From positions 806,001 through 870,000 of the forward strand of contig JAYKXP010000013.1 of assembly GCA_037176845.1 (NCBI GenBank): a stretch of DNA of 64,000 nt, in the 5' to 3' direction. The stretch comes from Paramarasmius palmivorus (taxonomy: Eukaryota > Basidiomycota > Agaricomycetes > Agaricales > Marasmiaceae). Below, in pieces: positions 48,432-60,542 of the stretch (positions are counted from its first letter, which is position 1; the number at the start of each line of letters is the position of its first letter). Position numbers and translations under genes: made by a program. The notes beneath the pieces were generated by a model that made no database searches, was not told the DNA's origin, and worked only from the letters and a program-made list of their open reading frames with translations.

Positions 48432-51236
48432 CTAGTGTACACGGAGTGCATTTGGATCGCTCGTCGGATTCCATCCTACTCGGCCTAACGCTCCGTTTCC
48501 TCTAACATCCTCCTGCTTGGTATTATCTCCTTGGCTGGTGCCAGCATCGCATCGAACGACAGGATACTTATCAAAAATTTGCGAGAGATCATCATTAACG
48601 GCGCGTGTCGACCCAGAACCGGCAGGGGTGTCCTGATTCAAGTTGGTGGTAATGTCCTCAGTCCCGACGTTCTCCTGTTCCTCATATCCATCCCCGGCGG
48701 ATGGTGAAGAGACATCTTGAACAAAATACTCGGTAGCCTGTGCATGACAACCTTGGTCATCATCTGGTGGCACAGTCGCAGTCTGTTCGTCTTGTCCAGC
48801 TGAAAGAGGTACCGATGAACCTTTGGCGACAATCTCGGCAACCTGAACTTCAAAGCCTTCAGGATTGGTATCCCGAGCGATCGTCCTTCTCGATGAGGCC
48901 GCTCCGTATGCTCCTGATGGCGGAAGGGAACTCTTGGCGATAGCTTGCAACCCAGAGGCACCTTGATTGGCGCTACTAGGTATCAAGGTATCGTCTGCAA
49001 GGTGTGCATTTTCGTTGACAGAGGATCCGTGAACCTGGATATCGATCCTTTCTGCGACAGCCATGGGCGATGGTAGGTTTTGTGCGACTTCGTTTTGAGG
49101 GCTGTCAGACCGGGGGCGCACGGTATCAACAGAGTATCGGATAGGCTCGAGTTGGGGTAGTTGGGTCAAAGGAGGCGGATCTTCGTGACATTCGGGGAGA
49201 GGCACAAAGTAGCCAAGAGGTAGTTTACCTGCTTCCTGGGCCTCTTCGATTACTTTCACCCATAACCACCAGTCAAATAGGCTGTGAGAGTATAATCGAC
49301 GGGTGATAATCTCATTATGGATGTGGTTTATGAACCGCTGGCCCCTGTTACTCGTTAACAGTATTGAAAATTGTTCGTGATATCGGATATGCCTCGCAAG
49401 ACCATGAGCAAATGCCACCCGCTCCTCGTCGTGTTGCCTCTCATCGTATCCTGGACAGGGTTTCCAAGATTCCTCAAAATGCCGAAGGAGTCGGAGGCTC
49501 CGCTGTCGGACCCAGGGGTCCTTGTGCGACCATAGTGCGGTGGCAATAGGGAGAGGAAAGCAGAATCGGAAATTTTTGGACAACCTAGAAACACCTATCG
49601 AAATTTCCCACTCGAAATTGCTGAAAGTGGCCTCTCGCTGGTCGGGATTGTGTGATACTGTCAACCGTTGCGCAAGAGCATCCCAAAGCCGGTGCTGGAA
49701 TAATAGCTCGATTGCTTCCTGCGAGTGAAGAGGAGGATCGCTCGTGATGGGTTTAGGATTGCCGCCATTATAACCCGGTATATGAAGGTATGCTTCAGGA
49801 GTTTGCTCCACAGCCTCCCACATCGCTACATCCCATCGATCTAGAACCGCAGAAATCGCCACGGAACAGGGAAGCGTTTTCAACACATTCTCAAGGTAGA
49901 GTTTCATCGATGGGGTATCACGAAACATTGTGACAGCCCACTGCAGCGCTCGCAGCTTGTACACCTGGAGTCGAAAAGGAGTGCGCCACCCCCAAGCAGA
50001 CTGGTCAAACTGTCTGACTACTCTGAGGTCAAATGTCGACCAGCTAGAGGTTTGGGCTCGAACGTGATCTCGTAAAGGGCGAAGGTAGGTTTTGGTGAAC
50101 TTGTCGATGAAAGGTATGTTCAGGAGGGGTTTAGGAAGCGCAGTAAAGAGTTTGTAGACGGCCCATGCTTGGGGTGACTTGTATGGGCAGATGAACTGGT
50201 AAGTCAACTTCCCAAAGTTATGTCGGACATTATGGTGTTCGTCCCGGTTGTGGATAAACTGAGCCTGATCGCGTGGAATCGTAATGGTGGGTAGGACTGT
50301 CGTGAGGAAATATAGCCCTACACTGAGTGCAATTGCGGTGAAGCATATGCCAAAGACTGTAGGGTGTAGCGTCCATAGGAGATCCAGGATACCGACAAAA
50401 AAGAACACCAATGCAATTTCAAGAAGAATTGGGAGTGCCGACAGAAACGACGCTACACCCCATTTCTCGAAACTGTCTCGGCGTAGCTGTCGCAGGGCTA
50501 GATCTTCTGCTACCGTCCGCGTTGGCACATCGCGCTGGTGTTCCCGTAACCACTGTTTACACAGTAGACCGAACAGGGCTGATGTGAGGCTGAAGATAAG
50601 ACTGAGGAACCAGAAACAGTTGATACGAATGGATGAAGCCTCTGGTGTGAATGGTGTCGACTGGGTCTGCGTTTCATTGAGTTTCTGGGAGATTTGGGAG
50701 AGGAGAACGACAGTGGTGTCTTCGGTGAGCCATTGGTATGATTCAATGAGAAATGCAGTTACGACTGCAGAAAAGAGACCGGCCTAGGCATGGATTAGAA
50801 AACTGTAAGAAAAATGAAATTGGACATACAAAAACTAGCAGAGTATCAATATCCTCCTTGTAACCCCCAACTAATCCGTCGTCATATTTTTTGACTTCGG
50901 CCTGCAGCTTTTCGTATGACTGGTCAATAGCCTCTTTCTTCCGCTTTTGAGCTTCTCCGCCTTCCTTTTCTTCCTCCTTTATCTCGGCTGTCTTACGCTT
51001 CCACTGCTCGATATGCTCCTCCCACAAGTCCTTGTGCAACTGTTCATATGCCTCTTTCATCTTTTCCTCAGTCTTCTCCGCTCCACTATTCAACTGGAAA
51101 CGCAATGTAAAGGACATGAATCGGACTATGGAGGGAGAACACACCTTCACATCATTTAATCCTCTTGTGGGAGACTGGACCTAGAGATGTTATGAGCTTA
51201 GGATAATCGAGCGAACTCTGCTCGAAAACCAACCAT
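48432..51236 (-). CDS. DUF6535-type membrane protein, copy 5
   Basis: Exons 51234-51236, 51145-51180, 50830-51093 and 48432-50783 give 884 residues in phase. The start-codon exon is followed by GTTGGT, a weaker donor than in the sister genes. Exon 2 reads VQSPTRGLNDVK. Exon 3 is highly charged (KEAYEQLHKDLWEE, KLQAEVKKYDDGLVGGYKED). Exon 4 carries the four helices, CKQWLREHQRDVPTRTVAED, CPYKSPQAWAVYKLFTALPK, a soluble core and a polar linker of about 190 residues rich in S, P, A and D. The final tag is RVGWNPTSDPNALRVH. It is the leftmost of three tandem minus-strand copies. Confidence 0.85.
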
Positions 51237-51918
51237 ATCCGGCGAGTGTTTTTAGAAAAAGGCTTAGGGCAGGCGTCTTTGGCTTCACGGCTATTGTATC
51301 ACTGATAGTGTTGTAACTCATGTGGACTGCATAAAAAGGCTGTACGTATATCAACGGACATTGAGAGGCTTTGATTCTGATTGACATACATACCGTAGCA
51401 GGACCGCCCATTTTACTATAGGCGTCTTGAAGGTTGAATGTTATCATGCTTGCCTTGAGCTTAAGGAAATCTTCAATGATGCTAGGACTGGAAGAAGCTG
51501 AAGGAGAGAATAACGAGTCGGAGATGGTCATAGTCACAGTGGTCGACACAGTACACTAAATTTTTGGGCGCTTGCTTCGGGCGAGTCGGAGTTTGAAGAA
51601 CAGCCCTGAGCTATTTATGCCTGTACCTAGCCCCTCACGCGACGACAGTGTCAAACGTTCTCCAGCTGTAGCTCTTCTGGCGGTGCTCTCCTGTTCATAT
51701 CCTCTGGGTCTTTTCCCTATACCCAGTCAAATCGTTTCCCCATCTTTTCATGTCTTGGTTTTTGCCATCGCTCCGGGCAGTTTGCTATACAATGTACTCA
51801 CATCATCAGATACACACGAAACGACATATCCAGCCACATGTACACTATTGCTTTGTACGACTGAAACATATAAATGAAATCCACGGTCTTTGTCCGATAC
51901 CCAACGTACGGTAACAGA
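51237..51918. other. Intergenic between DUF6535 copies 5 and 6
   Basis: About 680 bp. A minus-strand frame from an ATG near 51531 (MTISDSLFS...) ends at a possible GTATGT donor near 51390, but no continuation was recognised. The promoter of copy 5 lies here. Confidence 0.35.
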
Positions 51919-54912
51919 TCAAGGGTGGAACCACTGTACGCGTAAGGTATTGGGATCGTTGGTTGGACACCATCCTACTCGGTCCGTTATTCTATTTCCA
52001 CCAACATCCTGTTCGACCTGGATCGTTGGATACCCTGAAGGGCTGGCGTCGACGCGTCGATGTCGATTATTGGGTGGTACGAGGATCGCTAGTGATATAT
52101 TACGGCGTGTCGATCTGGGCCTGGCGTAGTCTTTCGGGTTGTTACCAGTTTCGATCATACTTCGTCCCTCGTCTCCATCAGTATCTCCGAGCTCGTGTTC
52201 TAATAGTGGGAGATCTTCGCTGGCATTCTGGGTAGCCTGCAATTCGTGAACATCTCGGTCGATCTCGCTGGGTACCATCTCTTTCGATATTGACTGGAAG
52301 CCCGAGGAATTGCTGGGGCTAAGAGGTTGTCTGTTGTCGTCGCTGAGAGTAGGCATTGATCCAGAGCCAGCGTGGTCTTCATGAATCCAGTTGGATGTAC
52401 TGCGCCCAGAGCTAGAGACACTCTGCCTTTGTACGTCAAACCCGGTATGTTCTCCTGGGAGCAAAGGACAACCTTCGTCGGATGTCTGGCTCATCCGAGC
52501 CCACGACCGTGAGTTTTCGAGTACACCAGACATCGGTGAGGTATTGTTGGAGTAATCAATCACGGAGTCTGTATGTCCCATATTACCTGTTCCGATCTTG
52601 CTCAACATAACCAGTGGGGTAGCTTCGCTCTCGCTCCAAGTCGGGGAACCATTGACTGTTATTGTAACATGTCCTTGTGGGCGTACAGTGTCGCCGGAGT
52701 ACCTGATAGGCTCAAGCGAAGGCACTTGAGTCGAACTGGACGGGTTTTCGTCACGGGCAGGGAGAGGTGCGAAGTAGCTGGGAGGCAATTTGCCAACTTC
52801 TTGAACCTTTTCGATTGCACTCTCCCAGCCCCAGCCCCAGCCCCAATCCCGCTCTCTGGCAAACATCCTATGAGAATACAATCGGCGTATTATAATCTCG
52901 TTATGGATGAATCGAATAAACCCTTGCCCCCTTTTACTTGTCAACAATATCAAAGGTTGATCCGAGTCGTAGATATGTTTCGCAAGGGCATTCGCAAATG
53001 CTACCCGTTCCATGTTGTGCCGTTTTTCGTCGTATCCTGGGCAAGCCTTCCAGGATTCTTCAAAATGTTGCAGGAGTCGAAGGCTCCGCTGTCGGACCGA
53101 AGGGTCCTTGTCCGACCACAATGCGGTGGCAAGAGGAAGCGGAATGCAGAATCGGGTGTTTTTGGATAGCGACGGAATACTGCGAGTGATATGGTGCTCG
53201 AGAATGCTGATCTGGTTATTGTCCGCACAGACGTTCCAAAACCGGTGCCAAAACAGCAACTCAATTCCCTCTCGATGGTAGAGAGGAGGATCGCTTGTGA
53301 TGGGCCTAGGCCAGTACTGGTTGTAATTCGGGTTACGAAGGTATGTTCCCGTGTCCTCATTCCGCGACACTTCCCACATCGTGACATCCCAACGATCCAG
53401 AACAGCAGATGTCGCCACGGAGAAAGGAAGCGTTCCAAGCACATTCTCTAGATGAGGGATCATCGACGGGCTGTCACGAAACATCGTGACAGCCCATTGC
53501 AATGCCCGGAGCTCGTACACCTGAAGTTGAAAGGCGGGGTACTCTACCCAAACCTCCTGGTCAAACTGTCTGACCACCCGCAGATCGAATGTCGACCAAC
53601 TAGGGAGCTGGGCGTAAGCATGATCCCACAGTGGGCGGAGATGGGTGCTGATGAATTTGTTGGCGAAGGGAAAATTCAGGAAGGCTTTGATGGCCATGGT
53701 GGAGAGTTTGTACACGGCCCACGCCTGGGGTGACTTGTATGGGCAGATAAACTGATATGCCAGTTGCCCAAATTCCTTCTCTTTGATGAAAGACGTCTGA
53801 TCTCGTGGGATTCTTATTGTGGGTAGGATGGTGGTCAGGAAATACCCCCCAACACTCAGCGCAATTGCTCCGAGGCAAATACCAAAGGGAATGTGATGTA
53901 GGGTCCACAGAAGGTCCAAAACGCCGACAAAAAAGAGTATTAAGGCAATCTCGAGAAGAATTGGGAGTGCCGACAAAAATGAGGCTACACCCCACTTCTC
54001 AAAGCTGTCTCGGCGTAGCTGTCTCAGTGCCAGGTCTTCCCCTGGCGTCCGAGTCGGTACATCGCGCTGATGCTCCCGTAACCACTGCTTGCACAGCAGA
54101 CCGAACAGGGCAGAGGTGAGACTAAAGATGAGGCTGAGGAACCAAAAACAATTAATACGGATCGACGACGCCTCCGGTGTGAATGAGGTAGATTGAGCCT
54201 GTGTTCCGTTGAGCTGCTGAGAAATCTGGGCAAGGATCATTACGGTAGTGTCTTCGCTTAACCATTGGTACGATTCGATAAGAAACGCAGTGACGACCGC
54301 AGAGAAAAGACCGGCCTAGTAATGCATTAGAATAGCTGTCAAGTAAGATGTAAACTGCACGTACGAAGACTAACAGTGTGTCGATGTCTTCCTTGTAGCC
54401 CAGCACCAGTCCGTCGTCGTATTTCTTGACTTCTGCCTGTAACTTCTCATATGATGGTTCAATTACTGTTTTCTTCCTTTTCTCTTCCTCGCGACGTTTC
54501 TCTTCCTCCTTTTGATCCGTCTCTTGCATTGCCCTTAACCAGTCCTCTTCCTCCTTTTGACTTGTCTGATGAGTTGTTCTGAGATGTTCCTTTTCCACCT
54601 TCCATCGCCGAAACTCTTCCTCTAGAGCTTTCTGGTCCTTCCTTTCTCGGTCTTTCAATTCTTGTTCTTCCCTTCGTTTCTGCTCCCTGTGCTGCCAACC
54701 TTCCTCCCTCTGGCTCCGCTTGAGTTCCATATAAACCGACTTCATCTTCTCCACCTTTTGCGCTTTCTTCTTTTCCTGTCTTCTGAACGCAGTCAGAGGC
54801 GCATGTCAACGCATTCGAAGATATAGATCATACTTATAAGTAATCCTCTGGTTCGTTGAATCAACGTGATCCTACAATGTACCCCGAGATTCAGACTTTC
54901 GGTTGAATCGTC
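51919..54912 (-). CDS. DUF6535-type membrane protein, copy 6 (start exon not found)
   Basis: The main exon 51919-54315 has the four helices, CKQWLREHQRDVPTRTPGED, CPYKSPQAWAVYKLSTMAIK and a long linker ending RVGWCPTNDPNTLRVQ and WFHP. The preceding exon, 54365 to about 54775, encodes an unusually long E/K/R-rich helical stretch (REEQELKDRERKDQKALEEE). A counterpart of the family's short second exon is visible at 54883-54912 (DDSTESLNLG). The expected ATG|GT exon is missing: the equivalent position reads ATGTGGATAT. Either the start has moved to the ATG near 54745, or this copy has lost its normal initiation. A CCCCAG-type hexamer repeat at 52824-52847 encodes WGWGWGW. Confidence 0.75.
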
Positions 54913-55484
54913 CTGAAAGACTGACCACCCGACGTGGTGGTGGTGGTTTTGGGGAAGCTGTATTGAAGAATTAACAGCAATATCCACATGACGACAATCT
55001 ATAGTCACAAGTCAGGGCCCAGCGGGCATTGAGAGGCTTCGAAATCCGGCACAGCTACCTGATAGACGCGTTGCGATTGGTTTGGGTATTGAATACTACA
55101 AAACCTAATTTGCATCTGAATTTCGGTACCTTGAGAGAAAGAATGAGCTTGAAGATGAATATTTATAAGAGGACAAGGACATACCCTGACCAACGCACGC
55201 CCAGGGAACGATTCATCGAAGGTAGCATCGACGTCAAAGCTAAGAACACAGCCTCGCGTCATGACACTGACAGGAAAATCCTGGGGAAATCTATCTATCT
55301 ATCATCCATCCCCATGCTCGTCGCTTTACAACAACGCTCCAGGTAGTTTGGTACTTATGTTATATATGTAATGTAACCACATCATGATATATACGAAATA
55401 GTACGTGTACACTATCGCTATGCAAGACTGAGTGATATAAACAAAATTCATGGTCTTTGTCTGATACTCACGTACGAGAGCAGA
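54913..55484. other. Intergenic between DUF6535 copies 6 and 7
   Basis: About 570 bp; nothing recognised beyond the degraded start region of copy 6 at its left edge. Confidence 0.4.
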
Positions 55485-58413
55485 TCATGGACGGAACCAC
55501 TGTACGCGTAGAGTATTGGGATCGTTGGTCGGATTCCATCCTACTCGGCATGACATTCCATTGCCACCAGCGTCCTGTTCGACATGATTCACTCGATACC
55601 CTGAAGGGCTGGTATAATCCTCCGGATAGTCATCCATATTTGGCCTCTCGTCGTAGCCAGCACCTGCGAGCTGTTCGTGTGCTCCTGCGCGAGAGAAAAA
55701 TCCTTCATTGGTATCTTCAGCAGCCTCCAATCTGGAGTCATCCTGGTTGATACCACCGGGTACCGTTTCCCTCGATGTCGACGTGAATCTTCCAAGGCCC
55801 AGTGGGGAATCGCCGACATTGGAGGTATGTTGATTACTGTCGCCACCAGTACCGTGACGTACCAATCCAGACCTGGTGTGGTCTTCATGACTGGAATTGG
55901 ATGCACCACATACAGAGCTAGCGACACTCTGACTGTGAACATCCCATGCTGCATCAAGTTCTGCTGGCAAAGGGTATCCCTCATCGGTATCTTGGACAAG
56001 CTGCGATCCGGAATCAGCATGGCCACCTTGAATGACACTGCTGAGTAACGAGGTGTCATCTGCGAGGACTGCTACTTCGTTCCTTGAGTCACCTCCATGG
56101 ACTTGTATATCGATGTTTTCCGCGACATCGTACACGGGCGATGGTGTTCGTTCTTCTACTTCGTTCCGAGGATAGTTGGATCGGGAAGTATCGGCTAAAT
56201 ATGCTTGGTAAGTATCGATTGAGTATCGGATAGGTTTGAGTTGGGGTAGTTCGACCGAAGGAGGTGGATCTTCGTCTTTTTTGGGTAGAGGTACGAAGCA
56301 GTCGGGAGGTAGATAGCCTACTTCCTGGACCTTCCTCACCGCATTCACCCACCCCAAGACACGGAATCGCTCACGGGAATATAACCGGCGAACGATGATG
56401 TCGTTATGAATGAGCCTCATAAACTCCTGCCCCCTTCTGTTCGTCAACAACACCGAAGGTTGATCCGAAAGGTCATTGATATACCTTTGAAGAGCCATCG
56501 CAAATGCCACTCGCTCTTTGTTGTGTTGTTCCTCGTCGTGTCCTGGGAAAGGCTTCCAAGATGTCTCGAAATATTGCAATAGTCGCAGGCTCTGATGTCG
56601 GATCCAAGGTTGCCTGTGCGACCATAGTGTAGTAGCGAGTGGGACAGGAATGAGGAATCGTTGGGTCTTTGATAATGTCGGAACGCTCCGGGCTATCTCT
56701 TCTTCAAGCTCGTCAAAAGCGCCTCCCCAACCATATGACACTCCCTTCACACAAGTATCCCAAACTTGGTGCCAGAATAACAATTCGATTCCCTGCTGGG
56801 AGAAGAGCGGAGGATCGCTCGTGATGGGCTTGGGCCAGAGTTGGTAAAGATTAGGGTCTCTGAGGTATGATCCCATATCCTGGTTCGATACCTCCCACAT
56901 TGCGGCATCCCACCGATCGAGAATAGCGGAAATCGCCACAGAAGGAGGAAATGTCTTCAACACGTTCTCGAGATGAGGTAACATCGATGGACTATCACGG
57001 AACATCGTGACGGCCCACTGCAAGGCTCGCAGCTCGTACACCTTGAGCTGGAAGTGGGGCGCGTTAACAAAATCGACTACCTGGTCAAATTGCCTGACCA
57101 CCCGGAGATCGAATGTTGACCAATTGGGCGTTTGGGATTGAACATGATCCCACAAAGCGCGAAAATGGATTTTGGTGAAATTGTTGATGAGAGGGCAGCG
57201 CAGGAGAGGTTTTGTCAGCGCGATGAAGAGTTTGTAGACGGCCCAGGCTTGAGGTGACTTGTATGGGCAGATGAATTGATAAGTCAACTGCCCAAAGTCA
57301 TGGTCACTGTTCCCATCCAGAGACTGGGTGTGGATGAAACGTGCCTGATCGCGTGTAATCGCCATGGTGGGTAGGAACGTAGTGAGGAAATACGACCCAA
57401 CGCTTAGTGCAATTGCAACAAGGCAGATGCTGAATGGTATACGATGTAGCATCCAAAGGAGGTCCAAAATACTGACAAAGAAGAACACCAATGCGATTTC
57501 GAGAAGTATCGGGAGTGCCGACAACAACGAGGCTACACCCCACTTCTCGAAGCTATCACGGCGAAGCTGTCGTAGTGCCAGGCCTTCTGCTACTGTTCGA
57601 GTAGGTACATCGCGCTGGTGTTCCCGTAACCACTGCTTGCATAGCAGACCAAACAGGGCTGATGTGAGGCTGAAGATCAGACTGAGAAACCAAAAGCAGT
57701 TGATACGGATAGACGAAGCCTCCGGTGTGAACGGTGCCAATTGTGTCTGTTTACCGTTAAGTTGCTGGGAGATTTGGGAGAGGAGAACGACGGTGGTATC
57801 TTCGGTGAGCCATTGGTATGATTCGATGAGGAATGCGGTTACTACCGCGGAAAAGAGACCTGCCTGCCCATGAATTAGAAAGCTATCATCATAATAGAAA
57901 CTGCACGTACGAAAACCAACAGTGTATCGATGTCTTCCTTCCAGCCCCCGACTAATCCGTCGTCGTATTTCTTGACTTCAGTTTGCAGCTTTTCGTATGC
58001 TGGTTCAACGATCGTGTTTTTATGATCCTCTTTTTTGCGACGTTTCTCTTCTCGTTTTTGGTCGCCCTCTTCGAATGCTCTCGGCCAGTCCTCTTCCCCC
58101 TGCCATTGCTTGAATTCCTCTTCTAACGCTTCCTGCTCCTTCTCTTCCCGTTTTTTCATTTCCTCCTCTTCCTCTCGCTTCTGCTTCATATTCTGCCACC
58201 CTTCCACCCTTTGCATCCGCCTTAGTTCCATGAGAACCGATTCCTTCTGAGCTTCATCGACGAGCTAAAAACACGATCTAAGTTTCAAACTGTGACACGA
58301 TGCGTGTAAGGCACCTTTGAGTGACTCCTAGATTCTCCACCCAGGGAATCGTCCTAAAAGATACCGTGAGCTTGGTATGTTTGAGTGAGCAGTATTGAGA
58401 CTTGACATACCAT
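55485..58413 (-). CDS. DUF6535-type membrane protein, copy 7
   Basis: Exons 58411-58413 (ATG|GTATGT), 58315-58353, 57911-58264 and 55485-57863 join in phase to 924 residues, the longest copy. Exon 2 reads DDSLGGESRSHSK. Exon 3 is a charged helical region (KREEEEEMKKREEKEQEALEE) ending KEDIDTLLVF. Exon 4 has the AGLFSAVVTAFLIESYQWL start, four helices (including FWFLSLIFSLTSALFGLL and LSALPILLEIALVFFFVSILDLL), CKQWLREHQRDVPTRTVAEG, CPYKSPQAWAVYKLFIALTK and the soluble core. A polar linker of about 240 residues precedes the tag RVGWNPTNDPNTLRVQ and WFRP. It is the best-supported example of the isolated start-codon exon, because the donor is a perfect GTATGT. Confidence 0.88.
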
Positions 58414-59597
58414 CCCTTGTCACGGTGGTTCGGAGTCAAGCGCCTACATACGCGGTAGCGGCCTGAGTCCAACCTACGACGTTGTTGTCCAACCCATCTG
58501 TCCACAAAAAGATTCACAACTGTTCCATATGCATTTCACCCTGTCCACCGCTCGAGATGTCAACATCGCCAACTCAGCCTCGATCTATCTCGCTCTGTAA
58601 ATACGCGCCTGGAACTGGATTGTTCAAGTTCACAAGACAATGAAGGAGGACTGGAGAGTGCTTTTGCAAGGGAACTTGGGCGGGAGCAACCAGATGTTAG
58701 AATTCGAAGGCAGAGGGCATTAGTTTTGTCTCAAGGTACGCCTAGCCTTTTCAAAGTTCCCAAATGGTCACGACAGCTCAGGACCCCTCTATTGTCTAGA
58801 TTCCTGGTACACACCACTACCACCCGCGTTACTCCAGTGCATCGTATCGAGACTTAATATTGTACCGCAGGCTACGCTCCTCTTGCGACGGCTACTTGAG
58901 TCTACAACGTCGATGACACTTGCGCTTTTACTTTCCGACTCATCAAGGCCGGTACACATTTTCATTGACCCTTGCTCTTTGCCTACAGTCTGAACGCTAG
59001 CTATACAGGCTTACTTCCGCTGGATCGGACATCAAACTTGTGTCACTATCTCGTAAGTGGGTATAGCTCACTTCGTCCCTAAAGGACGGCTGCTCATCCT
59101 CGGTATAAGCTACATATCGGCTTTGGGAAGCAGACCACGTCATTTCAACTCGCGAAATCCTGTGATCTATCCTGCATGTTTGTCGCAGTGATCATGATAT
59201 TCAGCACTTTCTGCAAAAGAACCAACGTTGTTGTATGGGTTGATCGCAACCAGTAGGCTCCGCATGAAAATCTTCTCAGTTCGCGCAAGTCTGATGTCAC
59301 ACTCTTGGCAGAATTTGAAGCATGCCTTCGAAGTTCATACGACAAAACACCGCCAACACGGAAATGCTATATAGGCGATCCACGAACTCTGGCACAACTA
59401 ATCTTCCGCTTTCTTCGGTCATGGGGATGGCTTCCTGGACTGTGCTCGTGTACTTGAAGAATGTTGTAGTGGAGCACTGAGGGTATTTATCGGTAGGTTT
59501 GCAGTATCGACATGGTATAAAATCAGACACTCATTGTCCTTTAGCTTTACACACCAAACCTCAGTCGATCTCAGTCTTCATCTTCAACGACATTCCC
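58414..59597. other. Divergent intergenic region, DUF6535 copy 7 and esterase 1
   Basis: About 1.18 kb holding both promoters. A TATAAAA box for esterase 1 lies at 59516-59522. No gene was recognised. Confidence 0.5.
59516..59522 (+). promoter_or_regulatory. TATA box of esterase 1
   Basis: TATAAAA lies 75 bp upstream of the ATG at 59598. The preceding block GGGTATTTATCGGTAGGTTT is also present, slightly changed, before esterase 2. Confidence 0.65.
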
Positions 59598-60542
59598 ATG
59601 CTCTTTTCATCTGTTCTCGGAGCTTTGCTCCTGGGTGCTATCGCCTCCGTAGCGCTCCCCCAGCGTACGTGAAATTGGCGTTTTCACAACCTTTGACTGA
59701 CCAAGTTTCGATACCCAGCCACTTTAAACAGCACCATGCCATTCAAAAGGGCTCCATTAGCCAGTTCTGGATGCGGAGCGAGCCCTATCGCGAGCGGTAC
59801 CTACTCCTTGAACGTCAACGGGAAGGATCGCCAATACATCCTCCAAATTCCTGACAACTACGACGCAAACACTCCCTACAAACTCATCTTTGGTCTTCAC
59901 TGGTACGGTGGCACCATGACTGACGTTGCAACCGGCCAAACCGTCGAACGCGATACCTGGGCTTTTTACGGTCTCCAGCGACTCGCCGATAACACCGCCA
60001 TCTTCGTCGCTCCGCAGGGTCTCGATAACGGTTGGGCCAATAACGGCGGCGAAGACATTCAGTTCATCGATGCGCTGATCGAGACCCTCGAAGCTGGTCT
60101 TTGCGTCGATCAGAACCAGAGGTTTAGCACTGGGTTCAGCTATGGGGGTGCTATGAGCTACGCTCTAGCGTGTGCTCGTGCGGACACATTCAGGGCCGTC
60201 GCGGTTCTTTCTGGTGGTGGGCCAAGTGGTTGCGATGGTGGCACGATACCTATTGCATTCCTTGGAATTCATGGTATTCGAGATGATCCCGCTCGTGGCC
60301 GTGTGTTCCGGGATAAATTTGTGCAGAATAACGGGTGCACGCCACAGAATGCACCTGAGCCGACGCAAGGTAGTCTTACGCACATCAAGACGGAGTACGA
60401 GGGATGTCAGGCTGGGTATCCCGTTACATGGATTGCCTTCGATGAGGGGCATATTGCTGCACCTCACGATGGTGGCACTGGTGATAGCGGCTCTCAGACG
60501 TTCTCTCCTGGGGAGACGTGGAGTTTCTTCTCTCAGTTTTGA
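59598..60542 (+). CDS. Secreted CE1-type esterase, tandem copy 1 (feruloyl-esterase-like)
   Basis: Exons 59598-59664 and 59719-60542 give 296 residues. A signal peptide (MLFSSVLGALLLGAIASVAL) is followed by a short spacer, then SGCGASPIASGTYSLNVNGK, PYKLIFGLHWYGG, IFVAPQGLDNGWANNGGED, the nucleophile elbow GFSYGGAMSYALAC and the active-site histidine region DEGHIAAPHDGG. The catalytic acid is not certain. The pattern matches the alpha/beta hydrolases of the feruloyl esterase D and polyhydroxybutyrate-depolymerase-like branch of carbohydrate esterase family 1. The likely role is release of phenolic or acyl groups from plant cell-wall polysaccharide outside the cell. It is a close paralogue of 61281-62241. 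Confidence 0.85.

Noticed and set aside
50284..50787. A 167-residue plus-strand open frame; similar ones occur at 33647-34060, 40902-41306, 44916-45488 and 57364-57873
   Set aside because: They are antisense to the membrane-helix region of the DUF6535 genes. Their similarity to one another follows from conservation of the sense strand, and the sense frames have splice sites and family blocks.
51190..51549. A 119-residue minus-strand frame with a possible GTATGT donor
   Set aside because: It starts with GTG, and I could not find a second exon in phase. It is mentioned in the intergenic entry but not called.
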